A stretch of 64,000 nucleotides of DNA from Microbacterium schleiferi (GTDB lineage Bacteria; Actinomycetota; Actinomycetes; Actinomycetales; Microbacteriaceae), in the NCBI RefSeq assembly GCF_020781975.1, contig NZ_JAJGNI010000002.1:248001-312000 (forward strand), in the 5' to 3' direction. Of the stretch, positions 1-8,967 are shown piece by piece. The notes under the pieces were generated by a model. It ran no database searches. It worked only from the letters and a program-made list of their open reading frames with translations, and was not told the origin of the DNA. How positions within the stretch are numbered: the stretch's first letter is position 1; each line of letters opens with the position of its first letter. A program made the translations under genes and the position numbers.

Positions 1-397
1 AGGTCTTGGCGCCGAGCTCGGCCGCGAGGTCGAGGTTGCGCAGCACCTTGCGCAGGGCGAAGCGGCGCACCTGCCGGTCGTTGGAGGTGAATCCGCCGTC
101 CTTGAAGACGGGGGCCGAGAACAGGTTGGTCGTCACCATCGGGATGATGAGGCCGGTGTCGGCCAGGGCGCCCTTGAGGCGGTCGATCTGAGTCTGGCGC
201 TCGGCATCGGTCGATCCGAAGGCGAACAGGTCGTCGTCGTGGAAAGTGAGACCGTAGGCGCCGAGCTCGGCGAGCTTCTCGACGGCGTGGACGACGTCAA
301 GCGCTGGCCGGGTGGGTCCACCGAACGGATCTGCCCCGTTGTAGCCGATGGTCCAGAGGCCGAAAGAGAACTTGTCGGCGGGGGTGGGGGTGGGCAT
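1..397 (-). CDS. xylA: Xylose isomerase, 5' part (runs off window start)
   Basis: Converts D-xylose to D-xylulose in the cytoplasm. The first 132 codons are present and the gene continues past the window edge. The N-terminus has the actinobacterial XylA pattern: FSFGLWT near residue 11, TFHDDDL near residues 51-57 with the catalytic His53 and Asp56, then VTTNLF and a DGGFTSND stretch. The ATG at 397 is preceded by an AAAGGAG ribosome site. It is divergent from the ROK regulator, and a perfect inverted repeat lies between them, the usual XylR-controlled arrangement. The identification rests on strong N-terminal motif agreement; the C-terminal half cannot be seen. Confidence 0.93.
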   Translation of the reverse strand, partial: MPTPTPADKFSFGLWTIGYNGADPFGGPTRPALDVVHAVEKLAELGAYGLTFHDDDLFAFGSTDAERQTQIDRLKGALADTGLIIPMVTTNLFSAPVFKDGGFTSNDRQVRRFALRKVLRNLDLAAELGAKT

Positions 398-428
398 GAC
401 TGCTCCTTTGCACGAGGCACGCGGATAA

Positions 429-444
429 TTGTTGCGAGCAACAA
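429..444. promoter_or_regulatory. Perfect inverted repeat, putative XylR/ROK operator
   Basis: TTGTTGC-GA-GCAACAA is a perfect dyad with 7-bp arms and a 2-bp spacer. It lies 32 bp upstream of the xylA start and 45 bp upstream of the ROK regulator start. Position and symmetry suggest it is the site through which the ROK repressor controls xylA and itself. This is inferred from position only. Confidence 0.7.
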
Positions 445-488
445 CCTATACCACGACGGATGCCTCCGCTATCCCCTACAGTGAACGC

Positions 489-1685
489 ATGCTCGAGCCG
501 GGAACCGACAGCGTCAGGACCCGCAATCTCGCTCGCGTTCTCGGGCAGGTCCACCTCGAAGGCCCCCGGTCGCGGGCAGCTCTGACCCTCGCGACGGGAC
601 TCAACCGTTCGACGATCGCCGATCTCGTTGCCGAACTGTGCACGGCGGGCCTTGTGACAGAGACCGCCCCCGATCCCTCTCGGCGCGTCGGCCGCCCGTC
701 GCCGATCGTCGCCGCCGATCCCCGGATCGTCGCGGTCGCCGTGAACCCCGAGGTGGATGCCGTGACGATCGCGGCGGTAGCCCTCGACCAATCGATCGCC
801 GCCCGGCTCCGGATCGAGCGCACCGAACTCGTCACTCCCGGCGAGACTGCGGCTCTCGTGGCCGACACGGTCGCTGCGTGGCAGGAGACCGCACTCGCAG
901 GGCGCCGCATCGTCGGCATCGGGATCGCGGTTCCCGGGCTCGTCCGCGCGCGGGACGGCCTGGTGCGCACCGCCCCCCACCTCGAATGGCACGATGCACC
1001 GATCCGGGAACTCGTCGCCGACGCGACCGGGCTGCCCACGGCCGTCGACAACGACGCGACCCTCGGAGCCGTCGCCGAGCACCTCTACGGCGCGGCGCGG
1101 GGACTCGACCACGTCGTCTATCTCAACGGTGGCGCCAGCGGCATCGGTGGCGGTCTGATCGTTCACGGGATGCCGGTGCGAGGGGTTTCCGGCTACGCCG
1201 GTGAGTTCGGTCAGAACCGTCCCGGCATCGCCAGCACGGCCGATCAGCAAGCTCCCGAGGGCGTCCTCGAGGACGAAGTCAGCCGCTCACGGCTTCTGCG
1301 GGCAGTCGGCCTGACGAGCGCCGACGACCCGACGTTGGCTGCTGCGCTGTCGACATCCGATGACCCCAGCGTCGCCGCCGAGACCGACAGGCAACGACGG
1401 ATTCTCGCGACAGCGCTGGCGAACGCCGTCAACGTCCTGAACCCTCGCGCGATCGTGCTCGGCGGCTTCCTCGCGATGCTCACGGAGGGGGCCACGGATC
1501 AGCTCACCGATCTCGTACGCGCGCAGTCGATGCCCGCGAACGCCGAGGACGTCGACATCCGCGCCGCGGTCCTGGCCGATGACAGGCTGCTGATCGGCGC
1601 CGCCGAGGCGGCGTTCGCTGGCCTGCTGGCAGATCCGCTCAGCCGGCTTCCGGAGCGGCCTGGTCCTCTGGAAGAAGCGCGCTGA
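489..1685 (+). CDS. xylR: ROK-family transcriptional regulator (XylR-like)
   Basis: Predicted xylose-responsive repressor of 398 aa. An N-terminal winged helix-turn-helix (about residues 24-60, with the LNRSTIADLVAEL recognition region) precedes a ROK sugar-kinase-like domain (GIGIAVPGLV, DNDATLGAVAEHLYGAA, GGASGIGGGLI). The ATG at 489 is chosen over an upstream in-frame TTG because that TTG lies inside the operator dyad. The usual ROK cysteine zinc motif after the GYAGEFG segment is absent, so this member probably lacks the structural zinc. It is divergent from xylA. Its 3' end overlaps the convergent response-regulator gene by 47 bp. Confidence 0.88.
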   Translation: MLEPGTDSVRTRNLARVLGQVHLEGPRSRAALTLATGLNRSTIADLVAELCTAGLVTETAPDPSRRVGRPSPIVAADPRIVAVAVNPEVDAVTIAAVALDQSIAARLRIERTELVTPGETAALVADTVAAWQETALAGRRIVGIGIAVPGLVRARDGLVRTAPHLEWHDAPIRELVADATGLPTAVDNDATLGAVAEHLYGAARGLDHVVYLNGGASGIGGGLIVHGMPVRGVSGYAGEFGQNRPGIASTADQQAPEGVLEDEVSRSRLLRAVGLTSADDPTLAAALSTSDDPSVAAETDRQRRILATALANAVNVLNPRAIVLGGFLAMLTEGATDQLTDLVRAQSMPANAEDVDIRAAVLADDRLLIGAAEAAFAGLLADPLSRLPERPGPLEEAR

Positions 1686-2028
1686 CCGCGCTCAGCAACT
1701 CCGCCTTCGTGAAGGGTTTGGTCACGACAGCAGAGAAACCTTGCGCGCATGCGTAATCGTGTTCGGCGGGGTCTGAGCGGGCCGTGAGCAGCAGCAGGGG
1801 CATCGCGGCGAGTGCGGCATCCGCCCGCACCGCCTGCGCGACGCCGATGCCGTCGAGACCCGGCATCATCCAGTCGACAACGGCAAGGTCCGGCTTCGAC
1901 GATTGGATCGCCCCGAGTCCGGAGGTGCCGTCGTAGTATTCGTCAACATCGTGGCCAGCACGAGCGAGACGGATCGCGACGAGCCGGACGATGTCCGCGT
2001 CGTCATCGATGACGATGATGCGCGCCAC
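1639..2028 (-). CDS. Single-domain response regulator (REC only)
   Basis: A stand-alone receiver protein of about 129 aa with no output domain. Seen: the acidic pocket IDDD (residues 7-10), the phospho-acceptor Asp52 in VVDWMMPGLDG, the Thr of LLLLTAR, and the Lys of VTKPFT. The GTG start at 2028 gives the canonical REC N-terminus VARIIVIDDD and follows a GGAGGG ribosome site. It is divergent from the histidine kinase, 99 bp apart, so it is probably phosphorylated by that kinase and passes the signal by protein contact. It overlaps the ROK regulator tail to tail by 47 bp. Confidence 0.9.
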   Translation of the reverse strand: MARIIVIDDDADIVRLVAIRLARAGHDVDEYYDGTSGLGAIQSSKPDLAVVDWMMPGLDGIGVAQAVRADAALAAMPLLLLTARSDPAEHDYACAQGFSAVVTKPFTKAELLSAVSALLPEDQAAPEAG

Positions 2029-2127
2029 GCGACCCTCCCTTCGGCAAAAGTCTGCTTCAGGCCTGCGAAAGCCCCTGCTGTGAGCCATGCTAGTCCGAAG
2101 GGGTGGGCAGGTCAGAAGGGATCGGGC

Positions 2128-4155
2128 ATGACGCGGCCAAGCGTTGCGGCGACAATCGGTCAGGCCGCGCCACTATGGCGAGCCGTCTTCGTCGCCGGGC
2201 TGGTCACACTCGGCGGGGCGCTCTCGGTTGTCTTCGCGCTCGAGCAACGCGGCGTGATGAACCTGGCGTGGTGGTGGCCTGCAGCGGCTGTGGGGGCCAT
2301 CGCGGCGGCGGCATCCCCGCTCCGCTGGCGGTGGTTGACCGCAATCGCGGTAGGTCTAGCGTCGGGCCTGGGATCGGCAGTCGCCGACCGCCCCCTCTTG
2401 GTGGTGATCCTGGGGTCCCTCGGCGTCGCGGTCGAGGCGTGGTTGGTTGCGACAGCGGTCTCGCGGGAACAGGATCGACCCCGGCTGACAACCCTGATGG
2501 ACGTCGGTCGTTTCGCAATCGGGGCGATCAGCGGCGCGGCAATCGTCGGAGCACTCGTGGGAGTTGCCCGGGAGTTCAGCGGCGGCGACTTCGTGGATGC
2601 CTTCTGGACGATCGGCGCGTCGCACCTGTCTGCGATGGTCCTCATCGCCCCGTTGGGACTCATCGCGATCCCCCGCGCAGCGTCGGTGCGCTGGTGGCGC
2701 AGCGTCGTGCTCACCGTCGCGATGCTCGCCGCCACGGTGATCGCGTTCTTCCCCGGCACACCGGTCGCGGTTCCGATCCTCGCCATGCCGCTCATGGCGT
2801 GGGCCGCGGTCGCCGAGCCGATGTTCTTCGTCGCCGTGCAGCTGCTCGCGGTCGTCGGCACCGCCTCGGGACTCACCGTCATCGGTGGCGGAGCGTACGC
2901 GGCTGCCGGCTCGGAACTTCCTACCGCAACAGCACTCCAGGTCTTCACGATCTGTTTCGGCGCGACGACTCTCGCGATCTCGGCATCGCAGAACGACAGA
3001 CGGGCACTGGAGAGCCGGCAGATGGCGGTATCGCATCTCTTGCATGACGCATTCCGGCAGTCCAAGAGCGGGTTCGCCATCCTCCAAGAGGACGGCCCCG
3101 GCAAGTACTCCGTTCTCGAAGTCAACGCTTCCGCGGTCGTGATGCTGCGCAGCGAGTTCGAGCGCTCGGATACGGGACGCTGGCGACTTCGCGAGGACGC
3201 ACTCCTGCGACCGTCGCTGGCCGAGGCGACATACGACGTGTCGGTGACCGTCGATTGGGAGGACGTGGCACCCGGGAACCCGCCAGCCACGATCACGATT
3301 GACGCCGTCAACCGCTCCGGCCTGAACCGCGTACTCCTGGTATCGGTCCAGGATCTGCGGCCGCTCCGAGAAGCCGAGCGAGAAATGGAGTGGCGGCTGG
3401 AGCGCGAACGCCAGGTGAGCAGGACGTTCCAAGCCCTCACCCAGCAAAAAGTCGACTTCGTCGCGAGCGTCACGCACGAGCTGCGGACCCCGATCACCTC
3501 GATCCTGGGATTCGCTGAGGAACTCAGCGAATCGACCGACGACCCGAACGTCCGCGAGCAGGTGGAGGTCATCCTTCGCAACGCGACGCGGCTACGCGGG
3601 GTGATCGACGACGTTCTGCTGGTGTCAAAGCTCAGCCGCGGACCGGCCGCAGCTGACGCTCTGCCCGTCACCGATGCCGGGCTGGCGCTGCAGCGCAGCA
3701 TCGAAGACGCGAAGCACAGCATCCAGCAACGCCACCTTCGGGTCGCCGCCGAGATCGAGCCGGATCTGCCCGTTCACGGTCGCGAGATCGATCTCACGCG
3801 CGTTTTCACCAACATCCTCACCAACGCGATCAAGTTCTCGCCCGATCGCGGCACGATCTCTGTCGTTGCCTACCGCACCGACCACCAGGTGGTCGTCACG
3901 ATCTCGGATGAGGGCGAGGGAATCGCCGACGAGGACCTGACCCACATCTTCGATCGGTTCTATCGCAGCTCCTCGAGCACGAGCCGCGGGGTGCCGGGGA
4001 CCGGTCTCGGACTCGCTATCGTCAAGGAGCTGTTGTCGTCGATGGACGGCAGGATCGAGCTCGCGCGGGCCGAGCCCGTCGGAACCTGCGCGCAGATCAC
4101 TCTTCCGATCGCCGATATCGAGCCGGTCGAATCCACCGGCGCACCCACCCCCTGA
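2128..4155 (+). CDS. MASE1-like membrane sensor histidine kinase
   Basis: A 675-aa sensor kinase. Residues 15-310 hold about eight membrane segments resembling an MASE1 integral-membrane sensor. A PAS-like region covers about residues 310-430. A HisKA domain has His450 in SVTHELRTP. The ATPase domain has the N box (NILTNAIKFSPD), G1 (DEGEGIADED), the F box (IFDRFYRS) and G2 (GTGLGLAIVKEL). The ATG at 2128 is preceded by AGAAGGGA; the reading frame is open upstream but overlaps the divergent regulator gene, so the longer form is unlikely. The likely partner is the adjacent receiver protein. The stimulus is unknown. Confidence 0.88.
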   Translation: MTRPSVAATIGQAAPLWRAVFVAGLVTLGGALSVVFALEQRGVMNLAWWWPAAAVGAIAAAASPLRWRWLTAIAVGLASGLGSAVADRPLLVVILGSLGVAVEAWLVATAVSREQDRPRLTTLMDVGRFAIGAISGAAIVGALVGVAREFSGGDFVDAFWTIGASHLSAMVLIAPLGLIAIPRAASVRWWRSVVLTVAMLAATVIAFFPGTPVAVPILAMPLMAWAAVAEPMFFVAVQLLAVVGTASGLTVIGGGAYAAAGSELPTATALQVFTICFGATTLAISASQNDRRALESRQMAVSHLLHDAFRQSKSGFAILQEDGPGKYSVLEVNASAVVMLRSEFERSDTGRWRLREDALLRPSLAEATYDVSVTVDWEDVAPGNPPATITIDAVNRSGLNRVLLVSVQDLRPLREAEREMEWRLERERQVSRTFQALTQQKVDFVASVTHELRTPITSILGFAEELSESTDDPNVREQVEVILRNATRLRGVIDDVLLVSKLSRGPAAADALPVTDAGLALQRSIEDAKHSIQQRHLRVAAEIEPDLPVHGREIDLTRVFTNILTNAIKFSPDRGTISVVAYRTDHQVVVTISDEGEGIADEDLTHIFDRFYRSSSSTSRGVPGTGLGLAIVKELLSSMDGRIELARAEPVGTCAQITLPIADIEPVESTGAPTP

Positions 4156-4276
4156 CCCCGACCCGAGTACGCGCGTCGGAGCGCACAGCGGCGCATGAAG
4201 AGGTTTTGCCGGGGAGTCACACCGGGGCCACCCGAGGAGCGTGAACCGTTCATCCGCGACATATACCGTGTGGGCC

Positions 4277-4678
4277 ATGGGTGCATGGAGCGTTGAGCCG
4301 TTCGGCAACGATGTCGCGGCCGACTGGGCATGGGAGCTCGAGGACGAGTCGGACTGGGGAGTCGTCGACGACGCCCTGGCGGACGCGCTCGAGGACATCG
4401 AGGACGTCGAACGCGACACGGCGATCATCGCCGTCGCCGCAGCCGAGGTGGTCGCGCACGGTCTCGGACACGCGACGCAGCGGGATGCATACACCGAGGA
4501 GGTCGAGGCCTTCATCGTGCGCGCCGGGCGACCGACGCTCGACACGGTGGCCCTCGCGATCGCCGCACTGACCGCGGCGTGCGGCGAGGGCAGCGAGCTG
4601 GCTACCGAGTGGGCGGGGGCCGGGGATCCGGGCTGGTGTGAGGCCATCGAGGATCTTCGCTCCGCGCTGAGCACCTGA
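4277..4678 (+). CDS. DUF4259 domain protein
   Basis: A small acidic 133-aa protein of unknown function. The N-terminus MGAWSVEPFGNDVAADW matches the signature of the DUF4259 family (MGAWG..PF.ND.A.D), which fixes the start at 4277 rather than the upstream in-frame GTG or the longer version. No membrane segment or catalytic motif was seen. It stands alone between the histidine kinase and the DUF202 pair, with 121 bp of apparently non-coding DNA before it. DUF4259 proteins have no established role. Confidence 0.75.
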   Translation: MGAWSVEPFGNDVAADWAWELEDESDWGVVDDALADALEDIEDVERDTAIIAVAAAEVVAHGLGHATQRDAYTEEVEAFIVRAGRPTLDTVALAIAALTAACGEGSELATEWAGAGDPGWCEAIEDLRSALST

Positions 4679-4751
4679 GCGCACGCGACCGCCCCGAGTG
4701 AGCGGCGTGGGTCACGCTAGGGTGTGACTCGTCAGCGAGCAGGGAGGGCCG

Positions 4752-5111
4752 ATGAGATCGCGGTTTCCGCAGTCCGTCTACCGCCATGGCTCCGAACCGG
4801 ACGTCCGCTTCACACTGGCAAATGAACGCACCTTCCTTGCCTGGATCCGCACTGCGCTCGCGCTGATCGCCGGTGGCGTCGCCCTCGAGGTGCTCGGGCT
4901 CGCGCTCCACCCCGGCCTGCGTCTGGCAGCCAGTCTCGTGCTCATCGTCATGGGCATGATCACCCCCGCTTTGGCGTGGCTCGGATGGCAGCGCAGCGAG
5001 CGTGCCCTTCGGCTTGCCACCCCCCTTCCGGGGTCGCTGCTGGGCGCGATCACCGGCGTCGCGGTCACCGTCTCAGCGGCGCTGATCCTGCTCGCCGTCA
5101 TCTTCGCCTAA
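4752..5111 (+). CDS. DUF202 (YidH-like) membrane protein
   Basis: A 119-aa integral membrane protein with the DUF202 signature: a soluble N-terminus ending in FTLANERTFLAWIRTALALIAGG, followed by three hydrophobic helices. It is followed after 12 bp by a second DUF202 gene in the same direction, the common YidH/YidG-type pair. The ATG at 4752 follows an AGGGAGGGCCG ribosome site. Function is unknown in the family; the two proteins may form a hetero-oligomer. Confidence 0.85.
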   Translation: MRSRFPQSVYRHGSEPDVRFTLANERTFLAWIRTALALIAGGVALEVLGLALHPGLRLAASLVLIVMGMITPALAWLGWQRSERALRLATPLPGSLLGAITGVAVTVSAALILLAVIFA

Positions 5112-5123
5112 GGCGACATCCGC

Positions 5124-5468
5124 GTGAGTGACGAGCTGTACGATCCGGGTCTCCAGCCCGAGCGGACAGAGCTGGCATGGCGGCGGACCGGGCTGAGCAT
5201 CGCCGTCGGATCCGTCGTGGCGATGCGACTACTGCCGGCGGCTCTCGGAAGCGGATGGTGGATCCTGCCCGGCATCGTCGGGGTGATCTTCTCGGCAGTC
5301 CTGTGGGGATGGTCGCGCCGGCGCTACGAACGCGTGTCATTCGCGACAGTCACCGCCCGGGATCACACGATCGTCCCGGACGGGGCGCTTCTACTGACCC
5401 TGGCGGTGTTCGTGGGACTTGTCGGAGCCCTCAGCATCCTCGTGCTGGTCGCACTACCGCTGACCTGA
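5124..5468 (+). CDS. Second DUF202 membrane protein
   Basis: A 114-aa partner of the preceding gene. It has the short-form DUF202 N-terminus DPGLQPERTELAWRRTGLS followed by three membrane helices. The start is GTG at 5124, 12 bp after the upstream stop, so the two are almost certainly cotranscribed. The 3' end overlaps the convergent LacI-family gene by 15 bp. No catalytic motif is visible; the role is unknown. Confidence 0.83.
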   Translation: MSDELYDPGLQPERTELAWRRTGLSIAVGSVVAMRLLPAALGSGWWILPGIVGVIFSAVLWGWSRRRYERVSFATVTARDHTIVPDGALLLTLAVFVGLVGALSILVLVALPLT

Positions 5469-6470
5469 CGACCTCGGCGGGGCGGTCGTGGCGCGTGGGA
5501 TGAGCTGCGTGGCTAGGCGCAGATGGCGTTCGGGCGGTTCCTCACCGTTCATGAGAGTCGTCAACAGCGACATGGCTGCCGCCCCGAGCCGCCGCATGGG
5601 CTGGCGAATCGTCGTCAGTGGCGGCGACATCCGGGATGCTTCGAGCACATCGTCGAATCCGATCACCGACAGATCGCGTGGGACCTCGAGGCCGATCTCC
5701 CGCGCGACTTCGATGATCCCGATGGCGGAGAGGTCGTTGGCGGCGAAGACGGCGGTCGGGCGGCGCGGCGACTCGAGCAGCGACAGCGCCGCGGTGCGCG
5801 CAGCATCCTGCTCGTAGAAGCCGACTCGCACGATCTCGGCGTCGTAGGGGATTCCTGAATCGGCCAACGCCCGGCGATAACCGGCGTCTCTCGCGCGGGA
5901 TGATCGGAGGTCTGGTCGCCCCGCGACGAACCCGATGCGGCGGTGACCGAGCTCGATCAGATACTTGACGGCCGAGACCGCTCCCCCGAAACTATCGGCC
6001 TCGACGGTGGGCACGCCGTCCCCCGGCCCGACGTGCGGGTCGATAGCGACGACCGGGATGTCGGCGACGATCGCCTCCACGGTCGGAGTCACAATGATCG
6101 CCCCGTCGATGAGGCTCCCCGCCAGCCGCGCAAGAGAGGTGTTCTCCCATCCTGCGCCGTGCACCCGTCGCGGTGTGCTGTAGGCGAGCACATCCAGCTC
6201 GAGCGACTCTGCAGCAGCCCCGACGCCCTTGAGGACTTCGGCACTGAACGGTTCGAACTCGGCGAGGAGAACCCCAACGACGCCGGTTCGCACACCGCGC
6301 ATCCGGCTGGCAACGAGACTTGATTCGTAACCCATCTCGGCGACCACCCGCATGACCTTGTCGACGGTCTCGGGCGCCACACCGTAGCGACCGTTGACCG
6401 CCTTCGACACGGTGGCCACCGACACGCCCGCTGCGGTTGCGATATCGGTGATCGTCGGACGTCTCGCCAT
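5454..6470 (-). CDS. LacI-family transcriptional regulator of the sugar ABC operon
   Basis: A 338-aa repressor with an N-terminal LacI helix-turn-helix (TITDIATAAGVSVATVSKAVN, residues 5-25), the hinge region and a periplasmic-binding-protein-like effector domain ending in the typical DDVLEASRMSPPLTTIRQP segment. It is divergent from the solute-binding protein gene. A LacI-type palindrome lies 29 bp upstream of its start. By context it senses the sugar taken up by the neighbouring transporter or released by the GH3 enzyme. The effector cannot be named from sequence. Confidence 0.9.
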   Translation of the reverse strand: MARRPTITDIATAAGVSVATVSKAVNGRYGVAPETVDKVMRVVAEMGYESSLVASRMRGVRTGVVGVLLAEFEPFSAEVLKGVGAAAESLELDVLAYSTPRRVHGAGWENTSLARLAGSLIDGAIIVTPTVEAIVADIPVVAIDPHVGPGDGVPTVEADSFGGAVSAVKYLIELGHRRIGFVAGRPDLRSSRARDAGYRRALADSGIPYDAEIVRVGFYEQDAARTAALSLLESPRRPTAVFAANDLSAIGIIEVAREIGLEVPRDLSVIGFDDVLEASRMSPPLTTIRQPMRRLGAAAMSLLTTLMNGEEPPERHLRLATQLIPRATTAPPRSSGQR

Positions 6471-6499
6471 GAATGGTCACCCTAGCGGATTTTGAAAAG

Positions 6500-6511
6500 G
6501 TTTTCGAAAAC
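6500..6511. promoter_or_regulatory. LacI-type operator palindrome
   Basis: GTTTTCGAAAAC is a perfect 12-bp palindrome with the central CG step typical of LacI/GalR sites. It sits in an AT-rich patch (6488-6519) between the regulator and the transporter operon and probably autoregulates both. A weaker TGAAAAGG half site lies just to the left. Confidence 0.7.
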
Positions 6512-6666
6512 GTTTGACATGTCTCGATAGACCTGACGACACTGTTCCCACGTCGCCCCCCCACGGGCCGCGAGACACGGCACGCTCGCCCCACATGCAC
6601 CGTGTCCACGCAGCGGCGGCTCGACGCCCGAGCCGCTCCTCAATGAAGAGAACAGGTGAGAATCAC

Positions 6667-7947
6667 ATGAAGTACAGCAAAGTACTCACGGCGTCGGCCG
6701 CACTGGCCGTCGGCGCACTCGCGCTCAGCGGATGCAGCGGCTCCGGCGGCGAGTCCTCAGATGGCCAGGTCACCCTGACCGTCTGGCAGAACTCGACGAC
6801 CGGCGATGGCATGCAGTACTGGGAAGACGCCGCAGCGGCCTTCATGGCCGAGAACCCCGACGTCACCGTCGAGGTGCAGTCCATCCAGAACGAAGACATG
6901 GACGGCAAGCTTCAGACCGCGTTGAACGCGGGAGACGCCCCCGACGTGTTCATGGCTCGCGGTGGCGGAAAACTCGCCGACGTCGTCGATGCCGGCCAGG
7001 TGATGGACCTGACAGGCAAGATCTCCGCCGAAGCCGAGTCGGCTATGGCATCGTCGCTGAGCGCCTTCACCCTGGACGGCAAGGTCTTCGGCATGCCGCT
7101 CGCCGTGCTCCCCGAGGGAATCTTCTACAGCGAGAACCTCTTCGACGAGGCAGGAGTCGAGCCCGCTGGCACGATCGACGAGCTCGTCGAGGTCAATGAC
7201 ACCCTGAAGGCCGCCGGCATCACACCGATCGCCGTCGGGGCGAAGGATGCCTGGCCGGCAGCTCACTGGTACTACAACTTCGCACTGCGCGAGTGCTCGC
7301 AGGAAGCGATGGACGAGGCGGCCAAGACCCGCTCGTTCGACAACGAGTGCTGGCTGCGCGCAGGTGAGGACCTCCAGGAGTTCATCGCCACGGAGCCCTT
7401 CAACGACGGCTTCCTCACGACCCCCGCGCAGCAGGGTGCAGGATCGTCGGCGGGTCTGCTGGCCAACCGCCAGGCAGCGATGGAACTCATGGGCGCGTGG
7501 AACCCGGGCGTCATCGCGTCGCTCACCCCGGACGAGCAGCCGCTGCCTGACCTCGGCTGGTTCCCCTTCCCCGAGATCGACGGTGGCGACGGCACCCCCG
7601 GCGCCATGATGGGTGGGGCCGACGGGTACTCCTGCTGGGTCAACGCCCCCGAGGAGTGCGTCGACTTCCTGAACTTCCTTGCCACGAAGGACCAGCAGGA
7701 GGCATACGCCGAGGCCTTCCAGACGCTGCCCGCCAGCAATGAGGCGCAGGATGTCGTGACCACGCCGGCTCTGCAGTCGGTGCTCGAGGCGTACAGCGAG
7801 GCACCGTACGTGGTGCTGTGGCTCGACACCCTCTACGGACAGAACGTCGGAAACGCCCTCAACGTCGCTGTCGTCGACCTTCTCGCTGGCAACGGTTCCC
7901 CCGAAGCCATCGTCCAGGCGGTCAACGACGCAGCAGCGCGAGGCTGA
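6667..7947 (+). CDS. Sugar ABC transporter substrate-binding lipoprotein (CUT1)
   Basis: A 426-aa extracytoplasmic sugar-binding protein. The signal peptide ends in the lipobox LALSGC with lipidated Cys23. The mature protein starts with the family 1 pattern VTLTVWQNSTTGDGMQYW and continues with PDVFMARGGGKLADVV. The start at 6667 follows an AGGTGAG ribosome site; the open frame upstream lacks signal-peptide character. It is the first gene of an operon with two permeases and a GH3 glycosidase. The ligand is probably a plant oligosaccharide, given the glycosidase, but is not determined. Confidence 0.9.
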   Translation: MKYSKVLTASAALAVGALALSGCSGSGGESSDGQVTLTVWQNSTTGDGMQYWEDAAAAFMAENPDVTVEVQSIQNEDMDGKLQTALNAGDAPDVFMARGGGKLADVVDAGQVMDLTGKISAEAESAMASSLSAFTLDGKVFGMPLAVLPEGIFYSENLFDEAGVEPAGTIDELVEVNDTLKAAGITPIAVGAKDAWPAAHWYYNFALRECSQEAMDEAAKTRSFDNECWLRAGEDLQEFIATEPFNDGFLTTPAQQGAGSSAGLLANRQAAMELMGAWNPGVIASLTPDEQPLPDLGWFPFPEIDGGDGTPGAMMGGADGYSCWVNAPEECVDFLNFLATKDQQEAYAEAFQTLPASNEAQDVVTTPALQSVLEAYSEAPYVVLWLDTLYGQNVGNALNVAVVDLLAGNGSPEAIVQAVNDAAARG

Positions 7948-7956
7948 TCGGTCGTC

Positions 7957-8967
7957 ATGTCCGTCAGCGAACGAACCTATCCGGTCACGGATGCGGTCGT
8001 GAGCGTCACGGAAGAGGGGGGCGACGCCTCGGCGTCGTCCCCCTCCCGGCGCCCTCGGCGGCGCCGGTCGTGGCGCACACGCGCCGAGATCGGCATCCTG
8101 ATCGGCCCCGCCCTGATCGTCTTCTTGGCCTTCGTGATCTTCCCCGTCGTGATGGCCGCCTACTACGGCTTCTTCAGCTGGAGCGGTTTCGGCCCCGCCA
8201 CTGACTTCGTCGGTCTCAACAACTACTTCGTCATCCTCAGCGACCCGGCCTTCCAGGCCGCGCTCTGGCACAACGCGATCATCGTCGTGCTCTCACTCGT
8301 GATCCAGGGCCCGATCGCGATCGGACTTGCGCTCCTGCTGAACCGCAAGATGCGGGGGCAGTCGCTCATCCGTGTCCTCATCTTCGTGCCGTACGTCATC
8401 GCCGAAGTCGTCGTGGGCACCGGGTGGAGTCTGATGCTTGCCACCAATGGCGCGCTCAACGATTTCCTCGAGAAGATCGGCCTCGGCGCTCTCGCCCAGG
8501 ATTGGCTGTCCAACCCGGATCTGGCGATCTGGACGCTGATGGGCATCATCACCTGGAAGTACATCGGCTTCGCCGTCATCCTGATGCTCGCGGGGCTCCA
8601 GGGCATACCCGAAGAACTCTATGAGGCAGCCGCCATCGACGGCGCCTCGTACTGGCAGATCCAGCGGAGCATCACCCTTCCCCTCCTCGGGCCGACCCTG
8701 CGCATCTGGGCATTCCTCTCGATCATCGGATCGCTCCAACTGTTCGATCTCGTCTACATCATCTGGGGGCAGTACGTGGCATCCACCGCCGGCACCTCGA
8801 CGATGGCCACCTACATGGTCGTGACCGGCCGCAACGCAGGCAGCTTCGGCTACGGCAGCGCTGTTGCCGTCGTCATCTTCCTCATCTCCCTCACTGTCGC
8901 CCTGCTCTATCAGCGCTTCGTGCTGCGACGGGACACCGAGGGAGCCGTCACGGGAGGAGCCAACTGA
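7957..8967 (+). CDS. Sugar ABC transporter permease (MalF/UgpA type)
   Basis: A 336-aa inner-membrane permease with a charged cytoplasmic N-terminus (residues 1-45) followed by six predicted helices. The ATPase-coupling EAA loop is EELYEAAAIDGASYWQIQRS. It starts 9 bp after the binding-protein gene, and its stop shares a TGATG junction with the second permease. No ATPase gene is present, so a shared MsiK-type ATPase elsewhere in the genome probably drives it, as is common for CUT1 systems in actinobacteria. Confidence 0.9.
   Translation: MSVSERTYPVTDAVVSVTEEGGDASASSPSRRPRRRRSWRTRAEIGILIGPALIVFLAFVIFPVVMAAYYGFFSWSGFGPATDFVGLNNYFVILSDPAFQAALWHNAIIVVLSLVIQGPIAIGLALLLNRKMRGQSLIRVLIFVPYVIAEVVVGTGWSLMLATNGALNDFLEKIGLGALAQDWLSNPDLAIWTLMGIITWKYIGFAVILMLAGLQGIPEELYEAAAIDGASYWQIQRSITLPLLGPTLRIWAFLSIIGSLQLFDLVYIIWGQYVASTAGTSTMATYMVVTGRNAGSFGYGSAVAVVIFLISLTVALLYQRFVLRRDTEGAVTGGAN

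Noticed and set aside
297..1250. Long antisense frames opposite real genes (also 2160-3722, 17399-19039, 19040-20719, 47422-49488)
   Set aside because: They follow from the high GC content of the opposite strand, show no family motifs, and lie entirely within well-supported genes.
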